DNA from: an uncultured Lachnospiraceae bacterium
GTDB lineage: Bacteria; Bacillota; Clostridia; Lachnospirales; Lachnospiraceae
DNA: 64,000 bases
Reading direction: 5' to 3'
Assembly: GCA_959022495.1 (NCBI GenBank)
Contig: CAUEYX010000004.1
Location: 131,768 to 195,767 of the forward strand
In this document: piece by piece, positions 27,000 to 37,106 of the stretch
How positions within the stretch are numbered: the stretch's first letter is position 1
Layout: each line of letters begins with the position of its first letter
Notes under the pieces: model-generated
What the model was told of the DNA's origin: nothing
Databases searched by the model: none
Seen by the model: the letters and a program-made list of their open reading frames with translations, nothing else
Position numbers and translations under genes: made by a program

Positions 27000-29900
27000 T
27001 TGAAACAAAGGAAAAAGTTAATGGGCTGGATCTTAAGCTCTGCCATGCTGGTGTCAGGCATCCTGCCTGTTAATGCCATGGCGGCGGAACCAGAGGAAGC
27101 GGCGGCCGGGCAGCCGGCCCTGCGGATATGGTATGATTCTCCGGCCACTGACTGGGAGAGTGAAGCATCCCCGCTTGGGAACGGGTTCATGGGAGCCATG
27201 GTGTTTGGCGGCGTGGACAGCGATCAGATTCTGATTAATGAGCATACGCTCTGGTCCGGCGGACCGGGATCTGACCCGGACTATGACGGGGGACACAATA
27301 GCAGGAGTTCGGAGGAGAACGCGGCGAACCTGAAAAAGGCGCAGGAACTTCTGCAGGATGAGGTTACACAGTTTACGGAAAATAACTCGGCTTATGTAGA
27401 TGAGAGTACAGGGAAAGTTGTTTCCAGCAACTTTAATCCTTCTAATGAGGTGAAAAACCTGATTAACACTTTAAAAGGAGATAAGAGCCATTTCGGACAG
27501 TACCAGCAGCTGAGCAATATTATGATTACAAATGCTCCGGCGAAGACGGTCACTCCGGTGGGCATTGACTCGAATTCCGCGAATAAGAACAGTGAGAACC
27601 AGCAGTATCAGGAAGGACCGGAAAAAGCCTTCGACAATAACACGGATACGAAATGGTATTCTGTGGGCGGTCTCAGCGGAGACGCGAAGCAGGAATTCCC
27701 GGTCTGGGTAACCGCTGAATACGCGGAACCCGTAACCACATCACAGTACGCGATCGTATCAGGAAATGATACTCCGGCGAGAGATCCTAAAGCGTGGAAT
27801 CTATACGGATCGAACGACGGGGAGGAATTTGTTCTGATCGACGCGCAGACAGACGCTAGATTTGAAAACAGAATTCAGACGAAATATTTCCCGCTGGATG
27901 AAGAAGTCTCATATAAGTATTACAAATTTGAAGTGACAGAACTCTATGGCAATGCCGGCGGCTGCCAGATGCAGGAAATTATTATTAACGCGTCGGAGGA
28001 GAAAGCGAGCCAGTACACGGATTATGTGCGGGCGCTGGATCTGGACACAGCGGTCGCTTCTGTGGATTATACGCTGGATGAAGTGAGCTATCACAGAGAG
28101 TATTTCGTGAGCAATCCCGCCAATGTCATGGCGGTCCGCCTGACTGCGGATGAGGACGGCAGCATTACGAAGTATTTCAGTATTAACACGCCGCAGACGA
28201 AGGCAGAGATCACCGCGGCGGATGATACAATTACCCTGACTGGCACACCGTCCGATCACGGCGAAGACGGACTGCATTTCGCGCAGCAGGTTAAGATCCT
28301 CCTGCCGGGAGACGGCACAATGGAAGCGGATGAAGACGGCGGGATCATGGTCACCGGCGCGGATGAGGTGGTGCTTCTGATGAGCGCGGGGACGAACTAT
28401 CAGCAGTGTATGGATGACAGTTATGATTACTTCTCAGACGAGGACCCGCTGGACGGCGTGAAGGAACGGATCGCGGCGGCTCAGGAGAAAGGGTATGAAG
28501 CGCTGAAAGAAGAGCACATTGCGGATTATAAGTCCTTGTATGACAATATGAAACTGGATCTCGGGGGAAGTGTGCCGGATAAGTCTACGGACGCCCTGCT
28601 GGCAGGGTACAATGGAAGGTCCGGCGATCCCAACACAGCGGGCGAGGACCTGTACCTGGAGACGCTGTATTACCAGTTCGGCAGATATCTGATGATCGCG
28701 TCGTCGAGAGAGGGCTCTCTTCCTGCGAACCTGCAGGGGATCTGGGCCAGCGGACTCAACCCGCCGTGGGACGCGGATTATCATACGAATATCAACGTAC
28801 AGATGAACTACTGGCTGTCGGAGCAGACCAATCTTTCCGAGTGCCATACACCGTTGATTGCGTATATCAACAGCCTCGTTCCCAGGGGCTCAGAGACGGC
28901 CAAGAACGTGTTTGGAGAAGATACCCGCGGATGGACGACATTCCACGAGAATAATATCTGGGGAAATACAGCTCCGGCGACTTCGGACGCTTTCTACACA
29001 CCGACCGCGGCGGCATGGCTGTGCCAGGATATCTGGGAGGTTTACGCGTTTAACCTGGACGAAGAGTTCCTGGCGGAAAATTATGATACCATGCTGCAGT
29101 CAGCCCTTTTCCTGGTTGACATTCTGGTAGAAGACGAGCGGGACGGCACACTTGTGGTCAGCCCTTCCTATTCACCGGAACACGGCCCGTATTCACTGGG
29201 CAGCACCTTTGATCAGGCAGTTGTGTGGGATATCTTTCATAACGTGATCCTGGCGGCGGATGTTCTCGGCAGGAGTGACACATCGGATGTTCAGGAAGTG
29301 AAAGCGGCATTTGAGAATCTTTCCGGTCCGAAGATCGGTCTCGCGGGCCAGTTCCAGGAGTGGAAAGATGAGACAACCATGGATATTACCGGCGACGGCG
29401 GGCACCGGCATGTGAATCATCTCTACGGGCTGCATCCGGGGAAACAGATCGTGGCAGGCAGGAGCGAGCAGGACGACGAATACGTAGAGGCAATGAAAGA
29501 GACCTTGAATACCCGCGGCGACGGCGGCACCGGATGGAGCAAGGCATGGAAGATCAACTTCTGGGCGCGCTTAAGGGACGGTGACCACGCCCATAAGATG
29601 GTGGAGGAACAGTTAAAGGATTCTACACTGACGAATCTCTTCGATACGCATCCGCCGTTCCAGATCGACGGCAACTTCGGGGCAACGGCCGGCATGACGG
29701 AGATGCTGCTCCAGAGCCAGGGCGACTCCATTGATCTGCTGGCGGCAATACCGGCTGACTGGGATACCGGAAGCGTGACAGGACTGCGGGCCCGCGGTGA
29801 TGTGACTGTGGATATGACATGGCAGAGATCTACTTTGACCGGCGCGGTGCTGACAGCCGGCACAGACGGGACTCTGAAAGTCAGAGGAGAGAATATCGGC

Positions 29901-32093
29901 ACATCCACGCTGACAAATTCCAATGGGAAGGAAGTCGAATATACCAAAGTGGACGCGGATACCATTACATTTGACGCGGCGGCAGGAACAAGCTATACCA
30001 TCAGCGATATCCGCAACGAAGAAGGAGCGGCTCAGGCGAGAGAGGAACTGAAGGACCTCATCGCGTCAGCGCAGGAAAAGCTGGATTCCAAATCACCGGA
30101 AGATGAGATCTATGACGCGGGCGCGAACCAGGCGCTGGCGGAAGCGATCGAGACGGCACAGGGCGTGCTGGATTCGGACACCCAGGATTATTTTGCACTT
30201 TCCGACGCGGTAAGGGCGCTCCAGGAAGCGGTCAATGATTTTGATGACGCGTACAATGTGGCATTTTCCGTTTCACCGCAAAGCGGCATTTACAGCGGGG
30301 GACTGACGGTGAAAGTGGAGTGCGCAAGCAGTATTGTGGACATCCGCTACACCACGGACGGAAGTGAGCCCACGGCGGATTCACCGAAGTACTATAACGG
30401 AATTGTACTTCCGTACGGCATCAGTACTGTGAAAACAGCATCCTTCCTGGGCGGTAAACAGATCAATGATACACTTACCTATGAGTATATGGTCAATGAC
30501 AATAACAATCTTGCTCTCGGCAGGAGCGTAAAAGTGACAGATGGCACAAGGGTTATCAGCGGCTATGGACCGGAGAAAACGGTGGATGGAGATACCTCTT
30601 CCCGTCTGGCGACAAACGGGTCAGGCGCGGGCGTTGAGATCGATCTTGGCAGCGCTGTGGAAGTAAGTGCGGTGACGATTGATCAGTTTGTTGAGGCGTA
30701 TCAGACAACCCGGATTCAGGAGTACACAGTTGAATACTGGAATGGAGAAACCTGGACAGAATGTGACCATGTTCAGAACAGTGTGAAAGAAACGGACAAT
30801 ATTATTTTCAACAACGATCCCAATGATAACCCCAGCCAGCATGCTTATATGGGATCGACATTTGATCCTGTGACTGCCTCTAAGCTGCGTGTCAGCATGA
30901 CAGGCAGTGAGGTCAGCATCTGGGAGATCGGTGTGTACGGCAATGTGACGGCGGTAGATAAGACTGCGCTGGAGCAGGCGATCCTGGACGCGGGGGCCAT
31001 TGAACTGGACGGATACACAGAGGCTTCGAAACAGGCACTTCAGGATGCTCTGCAGGAGGCGGAAACCGTCTTTGGCAGCAGCGCGGCGTCCCAGACTGAC
31101 GTGGACAAAGCGGCGGAAGCCCTGCGCAAGGCAATCGATGGACTGACCCTCAAACCGGATGAGACCGTCAGCAAGAAAACGCTGGAGTATTTCCTGAACA
31201 GCGCGAAAGAGCATATGGCGGCCGGTGACGTAGACAGCTGCGTGGAGTCAGTAAAGAAGCTTTTTGAGGAAGCAGTCGCTGAGGGCGAAGCCGTGATGGC
31301 GGATGAAAATGCCACAAGAGAGGAAGTCATGAACGCATCCATGAAGCTGGTGAAAGCGATCCATGCTTTGAATATGAAGGCGGCGGACAAGACCGATCTG
31401 GAGATGGCGGCAGAACTGGCCGGCATGATCGACCTGAGCAGATACATAGAGGCTGGGCAGCAGGAATTCTCAGACGCGCTGGCAGCGGCAGAGGAAGTGC
31501 TGGCTGACGGGGACGCGCTGCAGGGCGATGTGGACACGGCTTGGAGCGATCTGGTGACCGCGATGGAAAACCTGAGACTGAAAGCCAATAAAGAAGCTCT
31601 GGAAGAACTCTTAAATGAGGCGGCAGGCCTTGAGCTGAGCCGTTACACGGAAGAATCCGTAACCATGTTCCGGGCAGCATTTGCTTCCGCCCAGGCGGTC
31701 TTTGCGGACGAGGCGCTGACAGAAGCGGATCAGCAGAAAGTGGATGCCGCCGCGGCTTCCTTGAAGAAAGCAAAAGAGGGTCTTTTGGCGAAAGCGGACG
31801 GATCTGAAGACGGAGATGAGGATGGCCAGAATCCAGATGGGCAGAATCCGGATGACCCGGATTCAGGTGACCAGAATTCGGATGGCGGAAACCAGGCCGG
31901 CAGTGACCAGAACGGCGGTGGTTCCGGCGGAGATGGCTCCAAGACATCCGGTACGGGAAATGCAGACCAGAACAGTGGAACTTCTGGAAACAAGGCGGCA
32001 AAGACCGGCGATGGAGCTCCGCTTATGGGATGGATGATGCTTGCGATACTATCAGGCGCGGCAGTGCTGACCGTATATAGAAAAAGAGCATAA
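27000..32093 (+). CDS. Cell-wall-anchored GH95 alpha-L-fucosidase
   Basis: A 1697-residue secreted enzyme. TTG 27000 is preferred: AAAGGAGGG lies about 10 nt upstream and a signal peptide follows (about 1-30, ending NAMAA); an ATG at 26967 would put the ribosome site inside the gene. The GH95 catalytic parts show N597 and N599 (TNINVQMNYW), E727 (SPEHG) and D890 (QIDGNFG). These match the catalytic residues described for Bifidobacterium AfcA. GH95 inverts configuration and typically cleaves alpha-1,2-fucose from host glycans. A CBM32-like F5/8C domain (about 181-333) is inserted inside the N-terminal GH95 domain. After the enzyme come FIVAR-like (about 1006-1083), chitobiase-C-like (1087-1165), F5/8C (1167-1315), a second FIVAR-like unit, the shared stalk (about 1390-1600), an acidic spacer, AAKTGD, a membrane helix and an Arg/Lys tail. 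Confidence 0.92.
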   Translation: MKQRKKLMGWILSSAMLVSGILPVNAMAAEPEEAAAGQPALRIWYDSPATDWESEASPLGNGFMGAMVFGGVDSDQILINEHTLWSGGPGSDPDYDGGHNSRSSEENAANLKKAQELLQDEVTQFTENNSAYVDESTGKVVSSNFNPSNEVKNLINTLKGDKSHFGQYQQLSNIMITNAPAKTVTPVGIDSNSANKNSENQQYQEGPEKAFDNNTDTKWYSVGGLSGDAKQEFPVWVTAEYAEPVTTSQYAIVSGNDTPARDPKAWNLYGSNDGEEFVLIDAQTDARFENRIQTKYFPLDEEVSYKYYKFEVTELYGNAGGCQMQEIIINASEEKASQYTDYVRALDLDTAVASVDYTLDEVSYHREYFVSNPANVMAVRLTADEDGSITKYFSINTPQTKAEITAADDTITLTGTPSDHGEDGLHFAQQVKILLPGDGTMEADEDGGIMVTGADEVVLLMSAGTNYQQCMDDSYDYFSDEDPLDGVKERIAAAQEKGYEALKEEHIADYKSLYDNMKLDLGGSVPDKSTDALLAGYNGRSGDPNTAGEDLYLETLYYQFGRYLMIASSREGSLPANLQGIWASGLNPPWDADYHTNINVQMNYWLSEQTNLSECHTPLIAYINSLVPRGSETAKNVFGEDTRGWTTFHENNIWGNTAPATSDAFYTPTAAAWLCQDIWEVYAFNLDEEFLAENYDTMLQSALFLVDILVEDERDGTLVVSPSYSPEHGPYSLGSTFDQAVVWDIFHNVILAADVLGRSDTSDVQEVKAAFENLSGPKIGLAGQFQEWKDETTMDITGDGGHRHVNHLYGLHPGKQIVAGRSEQDDEYVEAMKETLNTRGDGGTGWSKAWKINFWARLRDGDHAHKMVEEQLKDSTLTNLFDTHPPFQIDGNFGATAGMTEMLLQSQGDSIDLLAAIPADWDTGSVTGLRARGDVTVDMTWQRSTLTGAVLTAGTDGTLKVRGENIGTSTLTNSNGKEVEYTKVDADTITFDAAAGTSYTISDIRNEEGAAQAREELKDLIASAQEKLDSKSPEDEIYDAGANQALAEAIETAQGVLDSDTQDYFALSDAVRALQEAVNDFDDAYNVAFSVSPQSGIYSGGLTVKVECASSIVDIRYTTDGSEPTADSPKYYNGIVLPYGISTVKTASFLGGKQINDTLTYEYMVNDNNNLALGRSVKVTDGTRVISGYGPEKTVDGDTSSRLATNGSGAGVEIDLGSAVEVSAVTIDQFVEAYQTTRIQEYTVEYWNGETWTECDHVQNSVKETDNIIFNNDPNDNPSQHAYMGSTFDPVTASKLRVSMTGSEVSIWEIGVYGNVTAVDKTALEQAILDAGAIELDGYTEASKQALQDALQEAETVFGSSAASQTDVDKAAEALRKAIDGLTLKPDETVSKKTLEYFLNSAKEHMAAGDVDSCVESVKKLFEEAVAEGEAVMADENATREEVMNASMKLVKAIHALNMKAADKTDLEMAAELAGMIDLSRYIEAGQQEFSDALAAAEEVLADGDALQGDVDTAWSDLVTAMENLRLKANKEALEELLNEAAGLELSRYTEESVTMFRAAFASAQAVFADEALTEADQQKVDAAAASLKKAKEGLLAKADGSEDGDEDGQNPDGQNPDDPDSGDQNSDGGNQAGSDQNGGGSGGDGSKTSGTGNADQNSGTSGNKAAKTGDGAPLMGWMMLAILSGAAVLTVYRKRA

Positions 32094-32112
32094 ATAATGA
32101 AAAAAGTATTTA

Positions 32113-32165
32113 GGGCGCGGCTGAAAGCGGATAAAATATCCGGCGCAGGCCGCGCCCGTTCTTTC
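32113..32165 (+). terminator. Intrinsic terminator after the GH95 gene
   Basis: GGGCGCGGC at 32113-32121 pairs with GCCGCGCCC at 32149-32157 (perfect 9 bp), followed by GTTCTTTCT. An extended -10 (TGCTATAAT, TATAAT at 32227-32232) downstream probably starts the gdpP transcript. Confidence 0.8.
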
Positions 32166-32324
32166 TGTTCGAAATCTGTCTCTGACCACGCTGTAAACAA
32201 CAGTGGAATAAAACAGGAAAAGATGCTATAATAAGACAGTATAGCGGAAAACAGAGAATTTTTATAAGTTCTGCATTGTGCATAGCTGTCGTTTTGGGGC
32301 AGATATGGATGAGGTGAAACCATT

Positions 32325-34373
32325 ATGAAAAAGAAAAAAGGAATGCGCTTAAAGGGTCAGCTTCGGATGTATATGAACTGGCCGCTCATTATGACAATCC
32401 TGCTCGCGGCCATGAATGTCTGGCTTTATATGATCGATAAAAAAGCGGGATTCATAATGTCTGTATTTATACTGGTCTATCTGGCGATCGCGGGAGGTCT
32501 GTATTTTTACAACCGTTCCCTGATTCTGGCGGATCTGATTCAGTTTTCGGCGCAGTACAAAGGGATCGAGCATACTCTGTTAAAAGAGCTGGCAGTGCCC
32601 TACGCGATTACGCTGGAGGACGGGCGCATTCTCTGGAGGAACGACGCTTTCGCTGCGCTGATGGCGGGGCCGAGGAAGGAGAAATATTTAAGCCGGATGA
32701 TCCCCGACCTGCACCCCGGAGTTTTCCCAAAGGGGGATCTGGATCATTCTCAGATGGAAGTGACCTATAAGGACAGAGATTACCAGGTGGAACTGCGGCG
32801 TGTATCCCTTGCGGGATTCAGCCAGAAGGAGGAGCTGCTCCAGATACCGGAAGACGAAGAATTCTTTGTGGCAGTCTCCATGCTGGATGTGACGGAGCTC
32901 AACGCGTATATCCGGGAGAATGAAGACCAGCGTATGATCGCGGGCCTGATCTATATCGATAATTATGATGAGGTCATGGAAAGTGTGGAGGAAGTGCGCC
33001 AGTCGCTCCTGGTGGCATTGATTGACAGAAAGATCAACAAATATATCGGTGATGTGGACGGCATCGTCAAGAAGATGGAGAAGGACAAGTATTTTATTGT
33101 TCTTAAGAAAGAGAGCTATAAGAAGATCGCGGAAGATAAGTTTTCCCTGCTGGAAGAAGTTAAGCAGGTTAATATCGGGAACGCCCGCTCCGCTACACTG
33201 AGCATCGGGCTTGGCCTCAATACCGCCACCTATGCTCTGAGTTACCAGTACGCCCGCGTGGCCATTGATTTAGCGCTTGCCCGCGGCGGTGACCAGGCTG
33301 TCATTAAGGACTGCAATGGGATCACATATTTCGGAGGGAAGAAGGAGCAGACCGCGAAAAATACCCGCGTCAAGGCGCGTGTTAAAGCGGAGGCCCTGCG
33401 GGAGTTCATCGTGACAAAAGACCAGGTCATGATTATGGGACACAAGATCGCGGACCCGGATTCATTCGGCGCGTGCATGGGAATCTACAGGGCAGCGGTA
33501 AGCCTGGAGAAGAAGGCCCATATTATTATCAATACTGTGACAGAGTCCGTCCGTCCCCTTTATGACGAGATCGCGGAGAGTCCGGCATATGAGGATGATA
33601 TCTTTCTCACGTCAGACCAGGCGATGGATTATTTTACGGACAACACAATGATCGTGGTGGTGGACACGAACAAGCCGCAGATGACGGAGTGCCCGGAACT
33701 GCTGAGGCGTTCCCGCATGACGGCGGTCCTGGACCATCACCGCCAGAGCAGCAATGTGATAGAAAACGCGGTTCTCTCTTATGTGGAGCCGTACTCCTCA
33801 TCCGCCTGTGAGATGGTTGCGGAGGTGCTCCAGTATATCGCGGATGGCATCAAGATCCCGTCCGTGGAGGCAGACTGTCTGTATGCGGGAATCATGATTG
33901 ACACAAGGAACTTTATGAACCGCACGGGAGTGCGGACATTTGAAGCGGCTGCTTTTCTGCGGAGATGCGGCGCGGATATTACCCGGGTGCGCAAGATGTT
34001 CCGAGACGATATGGCGTCTTACCGCGCGAAGGCGGAAGCCATGCGCAGGGCAGAGGTCTACCGGAAAGAGTACGCCATCGCGGAGTGCCCAAGCGATATC
34101 GAGAGCCCCACGGTGCTGGCGGCTCAGACAGCGAACGAGCTGCTGGATATCAGCGGCATCAAGGCGTCCTTTGTGTTTACAGTGTATGAGGGCAAGATTT
34201 ACTTAAGCGCCCGTTCCATCGATGAGGTGAATGTGCAGATTATCGCTGAGAAGCTTGGCGGAGGCGGGCATATCAATTCCGCGGGCGCGCAGTTTGACCA
34301 TACGGATATTCAGGAAGTCATACAGGTGCTGAAAGAGACGATTGACGAGATGATTGAGGAAGGAGATATTTAG
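32325..34373 (+). CDS. gdpP: Cyclic-di-AMP phosphodiesterase GdpP
   Basis: A 682-residue membrane protein of the YybT/GdpP family. Two membrane helices (about 15-60) are followed by a PAS-like region, a degenerate GGDEF domain (about 180-300), then DHH (KIADPDSFGACMG; VVDTNK; LDHHRQ) and DHHA1 (GGGGHINSAGAQF) phosphodiesterase domains. It hydrolyses the second messenger c-di-AMP to pApA and so affects wall and osmotic balance. It is directly followed by rplI (2 bp) and dnaB, the common Firmicute order. All catalytic DHH/DHHA1 motifs are present. Confidence 0.95.
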   Translation: MKKKKGMRLKGQLRMYMNWPLIMTILLAAMNVWLYMIDKKAGFIMSVFILVYLAIAGGLYFYNRSLILADLIQFSAQYKGIEHTLLKELAVPYAITLEDGRILWRNDAFAALMAGPRKEKYLSRMIPDLHPGVFPKGDLDHSQMEVTYKDRDYQVELRRVSLAGFSQKEELLQIPEDEEFFVAVSMLDVTELNAYIRENEDQRMIAGLIYIDNYDEVMESVEEVRQSLLVALIDRKINKYIGDVDGIVKKMEKDKYFIVLKKESYKKIAEDKFSLLEEVKQVNIGNARSATLSIGLGLNTATYALSYQYARVAIDLALARGGDQAVIKDCNGITYFGGKKEQTAKNTRVKARVKAEALREFIVTKDQVMIMGHKIADPDSFGACMGIYRAAVSLEKKAHIIINTVTESVRPLYDEIAESPAYEDDIFLTSDQAMDYFTDNTMIVVVDTNKPQMTECPELLRRSRMTAVLDHHRQSSNVIENAVLSYVEPYSSSACEMVAEVLQYIADGIKIPSVEADCLYAGIMIDTRNFMNRTGVRTFEAAAFLRRCGADITRVRKMFRDDMASYRAKAEAMRRAEVYRKEYAIAECPSDIESPTVLAAQTANELLDISGIKASFVFTVYEGKIYLSARSIDEVNVQIIAEKLGGGGHINSAGAQFDHTDIQEVIQVLKETIDEMIEEGDI

Positions 34374-34375
34374 GT

Positions 34376-34825
34376 ATGAAAGTAATACTATTACAGGATG
34401 TAAAATCTCTCGGGAAAAAGGGAGAGATTGTAAATGTGAACGACGGATACGCAAGGAACTTTATCCTGCCGAAGAAGCTGGGGGTGGAGGCTACTGGCAA
34501 GAACCTCAACGACTTAAAGCTTCAGAGAAATAATGAGAAAAAAGTGGCTCAGGAGAATCTTGAGGCCGCGAAGAAGCTGGCGGCAGAGCTGGCAGAGGGT
34601 CAGGTGGAACTGGCCATCAAAGTGGGGGAGGGCGGCAGAGCCTTCGGTTCTGTATCCAGCAAGGAGATCGCGGCGGCAGTGAAAGAGCAGATGAATCTTG
34701 ATGTAGATAAGAAAAAGATTCAGCTGAAAGAAGCGATCAAGTCACTGGGTACACATATTGTGTCTGTAAAGCTCCATCCGCAGGTGACAGCGGAGCTGAA
34801 AGTGTTCGTTAAGGAAGAAGCATAA
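34376..34825 (+). CDS. rplI: 50S ribosomal protein L9
   Basis: 149 residues, full length. The N-terminal domain begins MKVILLQDVKSLGKKGEIV and contains the L9 signature (G-Y-A-R-NFILPKKLG). A long charged helix links to the C-terminal domain (FGSVSSKEIAAAVKEQ). It starts 2 bp after the gdpP stop; its ribosome site (AAGGAG) is inside the end of gdpP. Confidence 0.98.
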   Translation: MKVILLQDVKSLGKKGEIVNVNDGYARNFILPKKLGVEATGKNLNDLKLQRNNEKKVAQENLEAAKKLAAELAEGQVELAIKVGEGGRAFGSVSSKEIAAAVKEQMNLDVDKKKIQLKEAIKSLGTHIVSVKLHPQVTAELKVFVKEEA

Positions 34826-34838
34826 GGAGACATTCTTC

Positions 34839-36182
34839 ATGGATATAGAAGCGGCAATGAAACGGATACCGCCCCACAGCATTGAGGCAGAACAGGCAGT
34901 GCTGGGGGCGATGCTTATGAATAAGGATGCGGTTATGGTGGCGTCGGAGATGCTCACGGGCGATGACTTTTACCAGACCGCGTATGGGATTCTGTTTGAC
35001 GCTGTGGTGGATCTCTTTAAAGAAGGGCGTCCGGTGGATTTGATCACCCTCCAGGAGCATTTAAAGGAAAAGGATGTGCCGCCTGAGATCAGCGGCATGG
35101 AATTCGTAAGAGAGCTTCTCGCGGGCACACAGACCTCGGCAAATATTAAGTATTACGCGGAGATTGTGAGGGACAAAGCGATCCTGCGCAGGCTCATTAA
35201 GATCAATGAAGAAACTGCCAATACCTGTTATCTCGAGAACCGTCCGCTGGAGGAGATCCTGGAGCAGACAGAGAAACAGGTGTTTGAGCTTGTGGAACAT
35301 GGCAATTCCCAGGAGTATGTGCCGATCCGGCAGGTGGTGCTCAATGCGCTTGACGTGATCGAGAGAGCCTCCAAGACAAAGGGTACTGTCACCGGCATTC
35401 CTACCGGTTTTATTGATCTTGATTATAAGCTTTCCGGTCTTCAGCGGTCAGACCTGGTGCTGATCGCGGCGCGTCCTTCTATGGGAAAGACGGCGTTTGT
35501 ACTGAATATAGCCCAGCACGTGGCATTCCGCCAGAATCTGGCGGTGGCGATCTTCAGTCTGGAGATGTCAAAGGAGCAGCTTGTGAACCGTCTGTTTTCC
35601 CTGGAGTCCCACGTGGATGCCCAGGTGCTGCGGACCGGGACCCTGTCAGATACGGACTGGGAGAAGCTGATTGAAGGCGCCGGGACCATCGGTAATTCCA
35701 GAATGATTATTGATGACACTTCCGGTATCTCCATCTCGGAGATGCGTTCCAAGTGCCGGAAATATAAACTGGAGCAGGGGCTGGACCTGATTATTATTGA
35801 CTACCTGCAGCTCATGAGCGGAAGCGGCGGCAGGAAGAATGAGAGCCGCCAGCAGGAGATCTCAGAGATCTCGCGTTCGCTGAAAGGGCTTGCCAGGGAG
35901 CTGAATGTTCCGGTTATCGCCCTGTCACAGCTCAGCCGTGCCGTGGAGCAGAGGACGGACAAGCGTCCCATGCTCTCAGACCTGCGTGAGTCCGGGGCCA
36001 TCGAGCAGGATGCGGATGTGTGTATGTTCATATACAGGGACGATTATTATAATCCCGATACAGAAGATAAAAACATAGCGGAGATCATTATCGCAAAGCA
36101 GAGAAACGGTCCCATCGGGACTGTACGCCTTGCGTGGATGCCGCAGTACACACGCTTCGGGAATGAACTGCGGCAGCAGTAG
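34839..36182 (+). CDS. dnaB: Replicative DNA helicase DnaB
   Basis: 447 residues. The N-terminal DnaB domain (PPHSIEAEQAVLGAML) is followed by a RecA-like ATPase with Walker A ARPSMGKTAF, Walker B DLIIIDYLQLM and the Arg-finger region near the C-terminus. It unwinds the chromosome at the replication fork. It is 13 bp after rplI with its own AAGGAG, and converges with the MerR gene 6 bp away with no visible terminator between them. Confidence 0.98.
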   Translation: MDIEAAMKRIPPHSIEAEQAVLGAMLMNKDAVMVASEMLTGDDFYQTAYGILFDAVVDLFKEGRPVDLITLQEHLKEKDVPPEISGMEFVRELLAGTQTSANIKYYAEIVRDKAILRRLIKINEETANTCYLENRPLEEILEQTEKQVFELVEHGNSQEYVPIRQVVLNALDVIERASKTKGTVTGIPTGFIDLDYKLSGLQRSDLVLIAARPSMGKTAFVLNIAQHVAFRQNLAVAIFSLEMSKEQLVNRLFSLESHVDAQVLRTGTLSDTDWEKLIEGAGTIGNSRMIIDDTSGISISEMRSKCRKYKLEQGLDLIIIDYLQLMSGSGGRKNESRQQEISEISRSLKGLARELNVPVIALSQLSRAVEQRTDKRPMLSDLRESGAIEQDADVCMFIYRDDYYNPDTEDKNIAEIIIAKQRNGPIGTVRLAWMPQYTRFGNELRQQ

Positions 36183-36188
36183 AGAAAT

Positions 36189-36848
36189 TTATGTAAATAT
36201 CTTTCTTAATCTCATAATGGCTCCGCCCTTGGCTGACTCTCTCCGGGTCGCCTGCTGCTGGCGGATCAGGGAGTCCAGCCTGCGGAAATGCTCTTCCTGC
36301 TGGCGTTCCTTAGCCTGGAGAAGATAATCCATCTCATGCATGACATCAGCGGTCACGGTACTGCTGATGTCTTTTTTCAGTACGGTGTTGTTTTCGGAGA
36401 GCGCCTCCCGGAAAACATCGCCCACCAGGGCGCGCATCTGTTCTACATTTTTCAATGGAATCATGACCTCGCCTGTCTCTGAGGCTGTCTGTTCCGTCGG
36501 AACTGCCGATGGATCAGCGGTGGTTCTGCCGGCAGCCGGCACTGCTTTGGGAGCGGAATCAGCATCCCCGATCTTGGCAGGCTTGTCCGCGCTTCCCCCT
36601 GATTTCATTTTCAGCCGTGTCTCTTTGAGTTCCGGTATCAGGGGTTTTAACTCTCTTAATAACATGCCTTCATCTTTGAGTTTCTTAATACAGCGGAAAA
36701 GCTGAATGTCGTCGTTGGTATAATATCGATGGCCCATTTCCGTGCGGCCGATCGTCAGGTTCAGCTCTTCTTCCCAGTATCTAAGTACATGGGATTCTAC
36801 GTCAACCTGCTTTGCGGCTTCGGAAATCATAAATCTGACCTCGCCCAT
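36189..36848 (-). CDS. MerR-family transcriptional regulator
   Basis: A 219-residue protein. An N-terminal MerR helix-turn-helix (MISEAAKQVDVESHVLRYWEEEL) and wing (GRTEMGHRYYTNDDI) are clear at about 7-75. A Pro/Ala/Ser-rich linker (about 90-150) precedes a C-terminal helical region (MDYLLQAKERQQEEHFRRLDSLIRQQQ) likely to form a coiled coil. There is no metal- or drug-binding domain of the usual type, so the signal is unknown. GGAGG stands about 10 nt before the ATG. The gene is convergent with dnaB and divergent from the acetyltransferase at 37107. Confidence 0.85.
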   Translation of the reverse strand: MGEVRFMISEAAKQVDVESHVLRYWEEELNLTIGRTEMGHRYYTNDDIQLFRCIKKLKDEGMLLRELKPLIPELKETRLKMKSGGSADKPAKIGDADSAPKAVPAAGRTTADPSAVPTEQTASETGEVMIPLKNVEQMRALVGDVFREALSENNTVLKKDISSTVTADVMHEMDYLLQAKERQQEEHFRRLDSLIRQQQATRRESAKGGAIMRLRKIFT

Positions 36849-37106
36849 TAATATTTATACCTCCTTATTCTGATCTGCTGATCTGTAAGCGGGAACCCTT
36901 ATCGCTGATCTGTGAGGGGCTGTCCCGGCTCTATGCACATTATAGCACAGGGGGCATCCGGGGTAAGAAAGAATCGTTCGTGAAGTTACGACAAAATCTT
37001 TCCGGAGGGAGCCGGCGCTGAATCTGTCTTGCCCTCCGGGGCGGCGGATGCTAAAATGGGGTCTGTAGTATTGAGAAAAAGAGCGAAACAGGGAAAGGAA
37101 AAGAAA

